Source: ZC4RG30 sp965652645 (GTDB lineage Bacteria; Pseudomonadota; Gammaproteobacteria; Steroidobacterales; Steroidobacteraceae). From it: a stretch of 64,000 bases of DNA. A model generated the notes under the pieces. That model saw only the letters and a list, made by a program, of their open reading frames with translations. It did not search any database and was not told the DNA's origin. Numbering within the stretch: the stretch's first letter is position 1; each line of letters begins with the position of its first letter. The position numbers and the translations under genes were made by a program. Of this stretch, positions 23,837 to 32,247 are shown piece after piece. Where the stretch lies: the NCBI GenBank assembly GCA_965652645.1, contig CBFGXE010000006.1, positions 57,706 through 121,705 on the forward strand, written 5' to 3'.

Positions 23837-25455
23837 TCGGGAGTGGCAACGCGGCGCACGGCCGCCTCCCCGAGGCGGTCGCGCAGCTGCGCCAGGTAGA
23901 GGCTGCGCGGCGTCACGTGCCGGTCCAGTGACTCGATGTGGCCGGTCTCCTTGGTGAGGTCCTGGTAGAAGGTGTTGAAGATCACCGCGTTCACTCCCAT
24001 GTGCCCGAAGGAGTAGTTCTGCGCCGTGGGTGGCTTCTGCACCAGGAAATCGCCCTTGCAGTTCCAGAACACCGTGTTGGCGCCGGCCCAGCCGATGGTG
24101 AAGTCCTTCCAGTAGCGCGCGGTCAGCGGCGCCCGCACGTTGTCGTACAGCGTGCCGGTGGCCCACTGCTCATGCGGTTCGCTGGAGGAGTAGGGGCTGG
24201 TGGCGGTGCAGTCGAGGTATACATTGCCGCTGCCGGAGGGCTGGCCGGTCATGAAGGAGTGCCGGCCCTTGTCGGACTGGCAGCGCTGCACCAGCGCGAG
24301 CTGCCCGCGCAGGGCGAAGGTGAAGCGACGGCCGCCGGCGCGCACCGACACCGGCTCGCGCGAGACGCAATCCTGCACCGTGATCCACTTGGCGCCGCGC
24401 TGTGTGCCCACCATGCTGTTCACGAAATGCAGCGCAGTGACGTTGCGCACCCAGGCATTCTTCGCGTTGTCGATGAAGACCAGGTCGCGGAAGTGGTTCT
24501 CGTCGGAGTAGTACTCCTCGGCCGCGTAGTCGGGGCGATCCATGTTGCCGTAGGTGCGCGTGCGCACCGAGGGGTCGAACTCGGAGACCCCGCGCAGGTT
24601 TTCCACGCCCACCTGGCTGATGCGGCCCGCATCGCTGGAGCTCATCACCAGGCCGCCGCCCCAGCGGCGATCGATGGCGCAGGTGATGGGGGCGTCGAGC
24701 ACGACGGAGTTGCCGTCCACCTCGGTGATCACGCGGTCCCAGTCCACGTTGAACGGGCGCCAGGGGGCCGTGGTGCTGCCGGCGGCCATGTTCACTGCCT
24801 CGATCCACTCCTGGTTGCCGATGCGGCGCACGACCACGGTGTCGCCCGGCTTGAGTCCGCGCGCAGAGGCCAGGCGCAGGCGCCGCGATCCGACCGGCAC
24901 GTATTCGTCGGCCACCTGCCGCTGCGTGGCATCGTCGGGCACGGCCCCGGATGCGCCCGTGATGGAAATCAGGGCCGTGGGCCCGCGGGGCCCGCCGCCG
25001 GCGGCGCGGCCATTGCCCGTGCCCACCAGCACGGTGCCCGTGTCACCCATGCCCTCACCGCGCAGGACGATGCCGCTGGTGCGCACCTGGACGGGCGTGG
25101 ACATGCGGTAGTAGCCGGCGCGCAGCAGCAGCGCGCCCCGGAAGCCGTCGGCATCGGCTGGCAGCGCCGCCAGCCTGTCGATGGCTGCCTGGATGTGGGC
25201 GGAGTTGTCGCCAGCCACGGGCCAGATGGTCTCGCGCACGGGCACGGTGGGAATCGCGCCCCCGCCGCCCAGGTAGCCGGCGTGGGAGGCATCGATCAGC
25301 ACGTTGCCCTGCTCGTCGGGAACATAACGCAGCCTGCCGTCCGGACCTGGATGGACCAGCGACGTGGTGGCCGCCAGGTCCTGTGCGTGGGCTGCCGACA
25401 GCAGGGTCGGCGCCGCCATGGTGAATTGCAGCAGTCTGCGTCGCGTCAGGCTCAT
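23824..25455 (-). CDS. Tat-exported right-handed beta-helix protein
   Basis: 543 residues. LTRRRLLQFTMAAPTLLSA is a Tat leader. From about residue 75 the sequence is of pectate-lyase-superfamily type: DNSAHIQAAIDRLAALP, GALLLRAGYYRMSTPVQVRTSGIVLRGEGMGDTGTVL, then short repeating coils such as VENLRGVSEFDP, FRDLVFIDNAKNAWVRNVTALHFVNSM and WITVQDCVSREP. Such proteins are often polysaccharide lyases, glycosidases or epimerases; catalytic residues cannot be assigned. A neighbouring PQQ dehydrogenase, sugar-acid dehydratase-like enzyme and bicupin suggest plant polysaccharide or glycoside breakdown. It diverges from the symporter gene by 183 bp, in which no further feature was recognised. Confidence 0.75.
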   Translation of the reverse strand: MSLTRRRLLQFTMAAPTLLSAAHAQDLAATTSLVHPGPDGRLRYVPDEQGNVLIDASHAGYLGGGGAIPTVPVRETIWPVAGDNSAHIQAAIDRLAALPADADGFRGALLLRAGYYRMSTPVQVRTSGIVLRGEGMGDTGTVLVGTGNGRAAGGGPRGPTALISITGASGAVPDDATQRQVADEYVPVGSRRLRLASARGLKPGDTVVVRRIGNQEWIEAVNMAAGSTTAPWRPFNVDWDRVITEVDGNSVVLDAPITCAIDRRWGGGLVMSSSDAGRISQVGVENLRGVSEFDPSVRTRTYGNMDRPDYAAEEYYSDENHFRDLVFIDNAKNAWVRNVTALHFVNSMVGTQRGAKWITVQDCVSREPVSVRAGGRRFTFALRGQLALVQRCQSDKGRHSFMTGQPSGSGNVYLDCTATSPYSSSEPHEQWATGTLYDNVRAPLTARYWKDFTIGWAGANTVFWNCKGDFLVQKPPTAQNYSFGHMGVNAVIFNTFYQDLTKETGHIESLDRHVTPRSLYLAQLRDRLGEAAVRRVATPDQLA

Positions 25456-25638
25456 GCTCGCTCCACTTGCAGGATGTCGTTTGCCATTGCCAGCCTTCGT
25501 AATTTAATGTGCCGGCACCGGACGCCGTCACGCACCCCCTCGGCAGCAATGACGGGGCCCTAGCGTAACACCATGCGGTGGCACGCCGAAGGCGTGCGGC
25601 GCAGGCAGAAAACAAAGACAAGGGGGATTCATCCAGCC

Positions 25639-26730
25639 ATGGATTCGTTGCACAAGTCCGCACTGTACGTTTCGCTGGCGGCACTTCTGGTCGCGATCGT
25701 GCTCTTCGCCACCGGCATGCCACAGGTGGCAGGTTATGTCCTCGTGGCCTTCTTCCTGCTGGCTTCCTTCGGGGTTCGCGGTTCGGAGAAGCTCGCAGGC
25801 GTCTCCTTCAGCCTGCTGATTTTCGCGGCGGTGTCGCTTGCGATGACCTTGCCCTCCATCTTCGTGCGTTGGGGCGACTTCAGGCTGAGCACGCTGATCG
25901 TGCCGCTGCTGCAGATCATCATGTTCGGCATGGGCACGGCCATGAGTGCGCGTGATTTCGTCGGTGTGGTCAAGGCACCCAAGGCCGTGTTCATCGGGCT
26001 GGCAGCGCAATTCACCATCATGCCGTTCGTGGGCGCGACCCTGGCCCTGATGTTCGACCTCGGGCCCGAGGTTGCCGCGGGCATCGTGCTGATCGGCTCC
26101 GTGCCCAGCGGCCTGGCGTCGAACGTGATGGTATACATCGCCAAGGCCAACCTGGCGCTGTCGGTGACGCTGACCACGGTGGCCACGCTGCTGGCGCCGC
26201 TGGTCACGCCGTTCTACATGCAGTGGCTGGCCGGCCAGTTCATTCCCATCGACGGGCTGGCGATGATGTGGGACATCATCAAGATCACCATCATCCCCAT
26301 CGTGGCCGGCCTGCTGTTCAACCGCTTCCTGCATGGCCGCACTGCCTGGCTCGATCGCGCGATGCCGCTGGTGTCGATGGGCGGCATCGTGCTGATCCTT
26401 GCCATCATGACGGCAGGCGCCCGCGACAACCTGCTCGTGGTCGGCACCATGCTGATCGTCATCGCCCTCATGCACAACTTCTCGGGCTACCTGCTCGGCT
26501 ACTGGAGTTGCCGCCTGTTCAGGCTCGACGAGAAATCCTGCCGCACCATCGCGTTCGAGGTGGGCCTGCAGAATGCGGGACTTGCCACCGGCCTGGCGCA
26601 GACCATGGGCAAGATGGCGACGGTCGGCCTTGCGCCCACGGTGTTCGGCTCGCTGATGAACATCACCGGCGCCACCCTGGCCAACTGGTGGCGCGGCCGG
26701 CCGGTGCGCGGCGAAGACAACCGCGGATAG
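25639..26730 (+). CDS. Bile acid:sodium symporter (BASS) family transporter
   Basis: 363 residues from the ATG at 25639 (AAGGGGG is about 13 bases upstream, so the start is a little uncertain). About ten hydrophobic helices with the family's conserved patches: LLQIIMFGMGTAMSARDF, GIVLIGSVPSGLASNVMVYIAKANLALSVTLT and CRTIAFEVGLQNAGLATGLA, which hold the sodium-site glycine, asparagine and glutamate residues. Members carry bile acids, organic anions or keto acids with sodium across the inner membrane. The substrate is unknown. It ends before a strong hairpin terminator shared with the convergent lipoprotein gene. Confidence 0.9.
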   Translation: MDSLHKSALYVSLAALLVAIVLFATGMPQVAGYVLVAFFLLASFGVRGSEKLAGVSFSLLIFAAVSLAMTLPSIFVRWGDFRLSTLIVPLLQIIMFGMGTAMSARDFVGVVKAPKAVFIGLAAQFTIMPFVGATLALMFDLGPEVAAGIVLIGSVPSGLASNVMVYIAKANLALSVTLTTVATLLAPLVTPFYMQWLAGQFIPIDGLAMMWDIIKITIIPIVAGLLFNRFLHGRTAWLDRAMPLVSMGGIVLILAIMTAGARDNLLVVGTMLIVIALMHNFSGYLLGYWSCRLFRLDEKSCRTIAFEVGLQNAGLATGLAQTMGKMATVGLAPTVFGSLMNITGATLANWWRGRPVRGEDNRG

Positions 26731-26765
26731 CGGCCCGACCGGAAAGGAACAGCCTGTAAAACAGG

Positions 26766-26794
26766 AAGGCCCCGGGCATCACGCCCGGGGCCTT
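26766..26794. terminator. Bidirectional hairpin terminator
   Basis: Perfect 12-bp stem AAGGCCCCGGGC / GCCCGGGGCCTT with a 5-nt loop, placed 35 bp after the symporter stop and 26 bp before the stop of the convergent lipoprotein gene. The stem begins with A and ends with T residues, so it works in both directions, although the following T-run is short. Confidence 0.75.
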
Positions 26795-26820
26795 GTGTTG
26801 TCGACGGTGCGGTTGCCCCC

Positions 26821-28290
26821 TTACTTCGGCGGGTTGCACACCACTCTCGAGAGCTCCATGCCTTCGCCCTCGATCCGCATGCAGGTGGGGCGATAGCGGT
26901 CATGCACGTAGTAGGCGTTCTCGAAGTCCTCGGACCTCGGGTTCTCCATGCAGTCGTACTCGAAGGGCAGCCGCGCTTCGCTCGGCCGCCAGGAACGCCG
27001 GATGGTGAACGGCTCCGAGTAATACTCCGGATCGGTGATGGTCACCTCGATGTTGATCGCGCTGCCGTCCTCGGCCAGCGTGAAGCGCTCGACGGTGTGC
27101 AGTTTCGCGCTGGTGGGCTGGCCGAGCGCATCCAGCTCGGCGTAGCCATTGAAGCCCACCGAATCCACGACCAGGGTGTTGCCTTCCCAGTGCCCCACCG
27201 AGTCGCCCACGTAGCTGGGCTCCAGGTTCTCCGGATGCACGCCGTTGATGCGGATGCGGCGCGTCATGCGCGGCATCTCGTAGAGGATGGTGACTTCCTC
27301 GGGCGACTGCAGCACCACGATCTTCTCGCGCGGCATGGTCATCGTCGAAACGGCCCCCGGCCGGCACGAGGTCCATGCCGTGTGCATGATGCTGCCGGAG
27401 GGCCGGGCGGCGGCGCGATCGTTCATGGCCTTGCCTGCGGCCGAGACCCTGGCCTCGGAGACCATGATGCCGAAGGTGCGCGGCTCCCAGATGCCGCTGA
27501 AACGCGGCGCGGGCGTGCCATCAGGGCGGGCCGGCGTATCCTTCACCGGCTTCGGCGCGACCGCCGCGGTGGCAGGCGGGCTGGACTTGCGCACCGCCGG
27601 TTCGCCACTGGCGATGCGGTCCGGGCACACGTCGTCGGTCACCTGCGCGCCACGCTCGCGATGGAAGTGCAGCACGGTTTCCCACGGCTGCGTGAAGGTT
27701 GCCGGGTCCTCGATGGTGATGCGGTCTTCCAGGCGGCCGTCGGGCAGCACGCGCAGGCGTTCGGTGAGCACCATTTCCTCGGAGCGGGGCAGGCCGGACG
27801 CGTCGAGCGTCGTGACGTCGATCAGTCCCGTGGTGCGGATCACCAGGGTGTCGCCTTCCCACCGGCCATTGGCGAACCCCATGGTCAGCGGCAGGGGCGG
27901 GTCGACCGGCTCGCCCTTCATGTCCACCACGCGATGCGTGCGATACCAGCCATGGATGAAGGCCAGGTAGTCGCCATCGGCGCGGATCTCGAAGGGGTAG
28001 GGCATGGTCAGTACGCGCGGCATGCCCGGGCTCGCGCACCAGGTCGTCTGGTCAAAGGACGTATCGCCCGCCTTGTACCTGGCGAGGCGTGCCTTGTGTA
28101 CCTCGGCGGCCTCGGCGGTCAGCGGCGGCGCCTTGCCGTCCACCGTGCGAAGTTCCTCCGGTGCTGCATCGGGCACCCAGATGCCATAGAGGGCTTCCGG
28201 TCCCTTGGTCGGATAGTCCGCTGCGGTTCCGGAAGTGCAGGCGGCCAGCACCGCGGCGCCGGCCACCAGGGCAAGATGGCGCAGGTGCAT
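26821..28290 (-). CDS. Lipoprotein with two tandem WEGDTLVV-family domains
   Basis: 489 residues from the ATG at 28290 (a GTG at 28293 is the alternative). Lipobox LAAC near residue 18. Two copies of the secreted family follow. Copy 1: ALYGIWVPD, WCASPGMPRVLTMPYPFEI, FANGRWEGDTLVIRTTGLID, DDVCPDR. An Ala/Pro/Lys linker around 245-265. Copy 2: RFSGIWEPRTFG, TSCRPGAV, VTILYEMPRMTRRIRINGVHPE, GDSVGHWEGNTLVVDSVGFNG, FEYDCMEN, plus a further C-terminal tail with two cysteines. This is the only duplicated and lipid-anchored member in the window. The start overlaps the stop of the upstream DUF6152 gene (TGATG), so the pair is translationally coupled. Confidence 0.85.
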   Translation of the reverse strand: MHLRHLALVAGAAVLAACTSGTAADYPTKGPEALYGIWVPDAAPEELRTVDGKAPPLTAEAAEVHKARLARYKAGDTSFDQTTWCASPGMPRVLTMPYPFEIRADGDYLAFIHGWYRTHRVVDMKGEPVDPPLPLTMGFANGRWEGDTLVIRTTGLIDVTTLDASGLPRSEEMVLTERLRVLPDGRLEDRITIEDPATFTQPWETVLHFHRERGAQVTDDVCPDRIASGEPAVRKSSPPATAAVAPKPVKDTPARPDGTPAPRFSGIWEPRTFGIMVSEARVSAAGKAMNDRAAARPSGSIMHTAWTSCRPGAVSTMTMPREKIVVLQSPEEVTILYEMPRMTRRIRINGVHPENLEPSYVGDSVGHWEGNTLVVDSVGFNGYAELDALGQPTSAKLHTVERFTLAEDGSAINIEVTITDPEYYSEPFTIRRSWRPSEARLPFEYDCMENPRSEDFENAYYVHDRYRPTCMRIEGEGMELSRVVCNPPK

Positions 28291-28790
28291 CACGGATTCC
28301 TCGGCGCGGGAGCACCGCCGGGTGCGGGACCGCGGGCACCGCCCGGACCGGCACCAGGACCGCCTGGACCACGCGCGCCGGGACCACCGCGACCGCCACC
28401 CACCTGCGCGGCAACGCCCTTCAGTTCCGTTCCGTCGGCCTTGGTGAGCACGCGCAACGTGCCATAGGGCTTGCCGCTGCGTGCCGGCGACAGCGTCATG
28501 GTGACCTCATCGCCGATCTTCACGCTGTCTTTCTTCCAGCCCATGTTGATGTTGAGGCTGGGCGAGCCGATCTCCACCGACCATTGGACGGTCTTGCCGT
28601 CCGCCTCCGGAACCAGCAGCTGGATGTAGGAGTGCGGGTTGGTCCACTGCACTTCCTTCACCTTGCCCTTGATGGTGGTCTGCCTGGAGTAGTCGAACTC
28701 GGCCGTGGAGTGATGAGCCACGGCGACACCCGCCACCAGCAGCAATGTCGGCAGTACCGCGGCGCGCAGCCGCCCCCGGATGGTATGCAT
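28290..28790 (-). CDS. DUF6152 family secreted protein with Gly/Pro-rich tail
   Basis: 166 residues; signal peptide ending before HHSTAEFD (about residue 26). The DUF6152 core is well kept: GKVKEVQWTNPHSYIQL, VEIGSPSLNINMGWKKDSVKIGDEVTMTLSPARSGKPYGTLRVL. Residues about 130-166 are a Gly/Pro/Ala/Arg-rich tail (GGGRGGPGARGPGGPGAG and on), probably disordered. Its stop overlaps the start of the double-domain lipoprotein. The 93-bp gap to the divergent SnoaL-like gene must hold both promoters. Confidence 0.9.
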   Translation of the reverse strand: MHTIRGRLRAAVLPTLLLVAGVAVAHHSTAEFDYSRQTTIKGKVKEVQWTNPHSYIQLLVPEADGKTVQWSVEIGSPSLNINMGWKKDSVKIGDEVTMTLSPARSGKPYGTLRVLTKADGTELKGVAAQVGGGRGGPGARGPGGPGAGPGGARGPAPGGAPAPRNP

Positions 28791-28883
28791 GGTTCCCCCT
28801 TTCTTAAGGTCGTGCGGCTCTTACGCCGGCTGCCAATAATATGAGTAGTATCGCCTCATCACGCCACCCTGGAGACATCAGAA

Positions 28884-29462
28884 ATGAAAAAATTCCATGC
28901 CTGGGGAATTAACCGGACGCTGGGGATTGCCGGATTGCTGCTTTGCAGCATGGGGGTCGCATGGGCTGCGGCGCCTGCCCAGGCACCGGCATCCTCGTCC
29001 GTGCAGCAGGTCATCGACCGCATGCTGATCCGCGAGCTGATGGACCTCTACGGCACCGTGCACGACGTGGGCACGCCCGAGCAATATGCGGACCTTTTCA
29101 CTCCCGACGGCGAGATCAGCAGTGGCGGGCGCGTGATGGTGAAGGGACGTGAGGCACTGATGGCGCAGGCTGTGCGCGACCACGAGCGATACACCGAGAC
29201 CGACGCGCAAGGTCGCAAGAGTTCTATCATGCGGCACCTGATCAGCAACGCGCAGGTCACCATCACCGGTGCCGACACCGCCGAAGGCACCTGCTATGTG
29301 ACCACGGTGGTGCGCAAGGGCAATGTGGGGCCGGCCATCCTCAGCATCTCGCGCTATGTAGACCAGTATGTGAAGACCAACGGGGAGTGGCGCATCAAGC
29401 ACCGGCAGATCCTCCTGGAATTCGGCAACGGCGAGCTGGCTGCATCAATGGGTTTCCGCTGA
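28884..29462 (+). CDS. Exported SnoaL-like (NTF2-fold) protein
   Basis: 192 residues; hydrophobic signal segment at about 10-34 (LGIAGLLLCSMGVAWAAAPA). The mature part is an NTF2/SnoaL-like domain: QQVIDRMLIRELMDLYGTVHDVGTPEQYADLFTPDGEIS, GREALMAQAVRDHERYTETD, RHLISNAQVTITGADTAEGTCYVTTV, GEWRIKHRQI. This fold covers isomerases, dehydratases and scaffold proteins, including enzymes acting on ring-fission or steroid substrates; no specific reaction can be assigned. GGAGA ribosome site 9 bases before the ATG. A perfect copy of the AATTCC-N8-GGAATT repeat lies in codons 3-9, so transcription of this gene may be controlled by the same regulator as the loci at 3523, 7360 and 13857. Confidence 0.85.
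   Translation: MKKFHAWGINRTLGIAGLLLCSMGVAWAAAPAQAPASSSVQQVIDRMLIRELMDLYGTVHDVGTPEQYADLFTPDGEISSGGRVMVKGREALMAQAVRDHERYTETDAQGRKSSIMRHLISNAQVTITGADTAEGTCYVTTVVRKGNVGPAILSISRYVDQYVKTNGEWRIKHRQILLEFGNGELAASMGFR
28891..28910. promoter_or_regulatory. Candidate operator inside coding start, AATTCC-N8-GGAATT
   Basis: Perfect 6-bp arms with 8-nt spacer, identical in arms to the site at 3550, and lying 7 bp into the coding region of the SnoaL-like gene. A chance coincidence with codon constraint is possible, but the exact match in arms and spacing makes it worth testing. Confidence 0.45.
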
Positions 29463-29488
29463 CCGGCGGTACCCCGTAGCGCAGCCTG

Positions 29489-29517
29489 GCCGGACATTCG
29501 CAAAACGAATGTCCGGC
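29489..29517. other. Perfect hairpin in intergenic region
   Basis: 12-bp perfect stem GCCGGACATTCG / CGAATGTCCGGC with loop CAAAA, 26 bp after the SnoaL-like stop. No T-run follows, so it is either a weak terminator of that gene or a stabilising RNA hairpin. A second hairpin (CGCCAGCC-GTTA-GGCTGGCG, 29563-29582) lies just before the ribosome site of the next gene. Confidence 0.5.
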
Positions 29518-29608
29518 GCAATCGATGCGGATCTGATCCGCCAAAGTGAAGCTTCCAGGCCGCGCCAGCCGTTAGGCTGGCGGCTGATTCCACAAGGGAA
29601 GTATCCGG

Positions 29609-30604
29609 ATGCCCATTGAATTTCCGCCGGCCGGGAGCCTGCTGCGCGCGGCAGGCGTTGTCGCCATTGCCGTATTGATGCAGGGATGCGCCAGGGCGCC
29701 GGCACCGGCGGCGCCGCTTGCGCCCATCAAGGTGTCGGGCAGCTACTGGATCGAGCTGTCGCCCGTGCTGGTGGCGGCGAACAGCTTCTACCCGCAGGTG
29801 CTGGAAGTCGGTGAGGGTGGCATCACGCGCATCACCTCGGGCGAGGCCGACCTTGCCACCAACGCCGAGACGCAGCTGTTGCGCGAGTCCATCCGCAACC
29901 CGGACCTGCGCATCATCATGACGGTCACCGAGAGTTTCTACCGGCTGGTCGGGCGCCGCTCCGCGGGCATCAACAGCCTGGCGGACCTCAGGGGCAAGCG
30001 CATCATGACGCCGCGCATGACCTCGGCGCACTACTACCTGGTGGCCATGCTGCGCAGCGCCGGCATCGAGGAGAGCGAGGTCACCATCGTCAACCTGCCG
30101 CGGGCCGGGAACGTGCTGGCGAGCATCGACCAGATGTCCGACGCGCTGCAGAAGGGCGAGGTGGACGCCATCTCCATCTGGGAGCCGGAACCCGAGGATG
30201 CCGTGCACAAGCTGGGCAGCGATGCCATCGTGCTGCAGGACCGCTCCGTCTACCGCGAGGTGTTCAACCTGCACGCACGTGCCACGGACCTGGCTGATCC
30301 GCAGAAGCGTCGCTCCATCGTGGCCTTCGTGCGCGCGGTAGCCGATGCGACGGCTGCGCTGGAGAAGGATCCCGAGCCGTACTGGCCGCATGTCTCCAGC
30401 GTCACGAAGTACACCCACGAGCAGATCGGCTGGGGCTGGCCGGAGATGGAGTTCCCGGTGCAGATCATCCCCGACATGCTGGACGTGCTGGAGGTGGAGG
30501 AGGCCTGGGTGGCCGGGAACATGAATCGAGAGCCGCGCAGCCGGGAAGAGCTGGCGAAGCTCATCGACCACTCCGTGCTGGAAGAGGCACTGGCACGCCG
30601 CTGA
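29609..30604 (+). CDS. Substrate-binding lipoprotein, NMT1/SsuA-like, orphan
   Basis: 331 residues. Lipobox LMQGC near residue 31, then a periplasmic-binding-protein type 2 fold: KVSGSYWIELSPVLVAANSFY, GGITRITSGEADLATNAETQLLRESI, GINSLADLRGKRIMTPRMTSAHYYLVAMLRSAGI, ALQKGEVDAISIWEPEPEDAV. This resembles the solute receptors of nitrate/sulfonate/thiamine-precursor ABC systems. No ATPase or permease gene is adjacent, so it either serves a distant transporter or acts as a sensor. AAGGGAAG ribosome site. Downstream is an esterase gene on the same strand, 101 bp away. Confidence 0.8.
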   Translation: MPIEFPPAGSLLRAAGVVAIAVLMQGCARAPAPAAPLAPIKVSGSYWIELSPVLVAANSFYPQVLEVGEGGITRITSGEADLATNAETQLLRESIRNPDLRIIMTVTESFYRLVGRRSAGINSLADLRGKRIMTPRMTSAHYYLVAMLRSAGIEESEVTIVNLPRAGNVLASIDQMSDALQKGEVDAISIWEPEPEDAVHKLGSDAIVLQDRSVYREVFNLHARATDLADPQKRRSIVAFVRAVADATAALEKDPEPYWPHVSSVTKYTHEQIGWGWPEMEFPVQIIPDMLDVLEVEEAWVAGNMNREPRSREELAKLIDHSVLEEALARR

Positions 30605-30705
30605 GGGTGGCGCCCGCGGCCTCGTCCCAGCCGCAGGCCGGGTGCACTGGCCCGGGCCAGCCCGGCCGGGTAGGCTTGCCTGCAGAGTATCCGGGGGGAT
30701 CACAC

Positions 30706-32241
30706 ATGAAACGCATCGCTGCGCTGGCATTGCTGGCTGTCCTGCCGCTGCACATGGTCCATGCCCAGGTGACCCGCGCAAAGGTCACGGGCGGTGAGGT
30801 CAGCGGCGTCACCGAGGGCGACATCGCCATCTTCAAGGGCATTCCCTTCGCTGCGCCCCCGGTGGGCGAGCTGCGCTGGAAGGCGCCCGCGCCGGTGAAG
30901 CCATGGTCGGGCGTGCGCAAGGCCGATGCCTTTGCCGACGCGTGCATGCAGGCGCCCAACACGCAGGGCAACACGGCGCCGGTGAACGAGGACTGCCTCT
31001 ATCTGAACGTGTGGACGCCGGCGAAGACCGCCGCCGGGAAGCTGCCGGTGATCGTGTGGATCCATGGCGGCGGTTACGTGGGTGGATCCACCAGCATTCC
31101 CATGTATGACGGCACGGGCTTCGCGAGGAAGGGCGTGGTGCTGGTGAGCCTGGCCTACCGGCTGGGACCCTATGGCTTCATGGCACACCCGGAGCTCAGC
31201 CGCGAGTCGGGCAAGGGGTCCGGCACCTATGGCGTCCAGGACCTGGTCACGGGGCTGCAATGGGTGCGCGACAACGCTGCCGCTTTCGGCGGTGATCCGG
31301 GAAATGTGACGATCTTCGGCCACTCGGCCGGTGCGGGCGCGGTCAGCTTCCTGGCGGCCAGCCCGCTGGCAAAGGGGCTGTTCCACCGCGTCATCGCCAT
31401 GAGCGGCGGTTCCTTCGCGCCGCTGCAGACGGCCGAACAGGGTGGATTCGGGATGAGCATCCCGTCGCTGGAGCTGGCGGAATCCACGGGCACGTCCTTC
31501 CTCGCCAGGCTGGGCGTGAAGAGCATTGCCGAGGCCCGCAAGCTCGGCGCCGATGCCATCCAGGCGGCGACCGGCGGCGGCATGTCCTTCCGTCCGGCCG
31601 CCGATGGCCATGTGCTGCCGAACGACCTGTTCACGCTGTATGAGCAGGGCAGGTTCAATGACACGCCGCTGCTGGTCGGGCACACCTCGGACGAGATGAT
31701 TTCCTTCGGCGGCAACTCGCAGGTGACGCCGGCCGACTTCGAGCGGCAGATCCGCACGCAGTTCGGCGCCCACGCGCCGGCAGTGCTGGCCGCCTATCCC
31801 CATGCCACGGAAGCCGACGCGGCACGCGCCTCGCGGCACGTGCGCAGCGACACGTCCTTCTCGTGGAATGCCTGGACCTGGGCGAAGCAGCAAACCCGCC
31901 ATGGGAAGGGCAGGGCGTACAGCTACTACTTTGACAACCACGGGCCGCAGGCGGAAGGCTCCGGCCATGGCAGCGACGTGCCCTTTGCCTTCCAGACCCT
32001 GGCCTCGCGCCAGCCCAGCGCGCAGGACCTGGCGCTGTCCGACACCATGAGCTCCTACTTCGTCAATTTCGCGAAGCAGGGCGATCCCAACGGCTCCGGC
32101 CTGCCCCGCTGGCCGGCCTTCAACGACAAGGACCAGCAGGTGATGGTGTTCAAGGGCACCGCCGCGGCGCGTACCTACCCTGCGCTGGAAAAGGTGAAGG
32201 TGTTCGACCCGTACTTCGAGCGCCTGCGCAAGGAGAAATGA
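30706..32241 (+). CDS. Secreted type B carboxylesterase/lipase
   Basis: 511 residues from the ATG at 30706 (GGGGGG upstream), opening a signal peptide that ends near VHAQ. Alpha/beta-hydrolase of the carboxylesterase type B family: IPFAAPPVGELRWKAP, NEDCLYLNVWTP, VIVWIHGGGYVGGS (oxyanion hole), and the nucleophile elbow FGHSAGAGA with Ser at about 207. The acid is likely in HTSDEMISF, and the base His in GSGHGSDVPF. It should hydrolyse ester bonds in the periplasm or outside the cell, for instance feruloyl-, tannin- or lipid-type esters; specificity cannot be read from sequence. Confidence 0.92.
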   Translation: MKRIAALALLAVLPLHMVHAQVTRAKVTGGEVSGVTEGDIAIFKGIPFAAPPVGELRWKAPAPVKPWSGVRKADAFADACMQAPNTQGNTAPVNEDCLYLNVWTPAKTAAGKLPVIVWIHGGGYVGGSTSIPMYDGTGFARKGVVLVSLAYRLGPYGFMAHPELSRESGKGSGTYGVQDLVTGLQWVRDNAAAFGGDPGNVTIFGHSAGAGAVSFLAASPLAKGLFHRVIAMSGGSFAPLQTAEQGGFGMSIPSLELAESTGTSFLARLGVKSIAEARKLGADAIQAATGGGMSFRPAADGHVLPNDLFTLYEQGRFNDTPLLVGHTSDEMISFGGNSQVTPADFERQIRTQFGAHAPAVLAAYPHATEADAARASRHVRSDTSFSWNAWTWAKQQTRHGKGRAYSYYFDNHGPQAEGSGHGSDVPFAFQTLASRQPSAQDLALSDTMSSYFVNFAKQGDPNGSGLPRWPAFNDKDQQVMVFKGTAAARTYPALEKVKVFDPYFERLRKEK

Positions 32242-32247
32242 CGTGGG

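Noticed and set aside
26753..26765. CCTGT-AAA-ACAGG palindrome next to the terminator
   Set aside because: Short, and immediately next to a much stronger 12-bp stem; no separate role can be supported.
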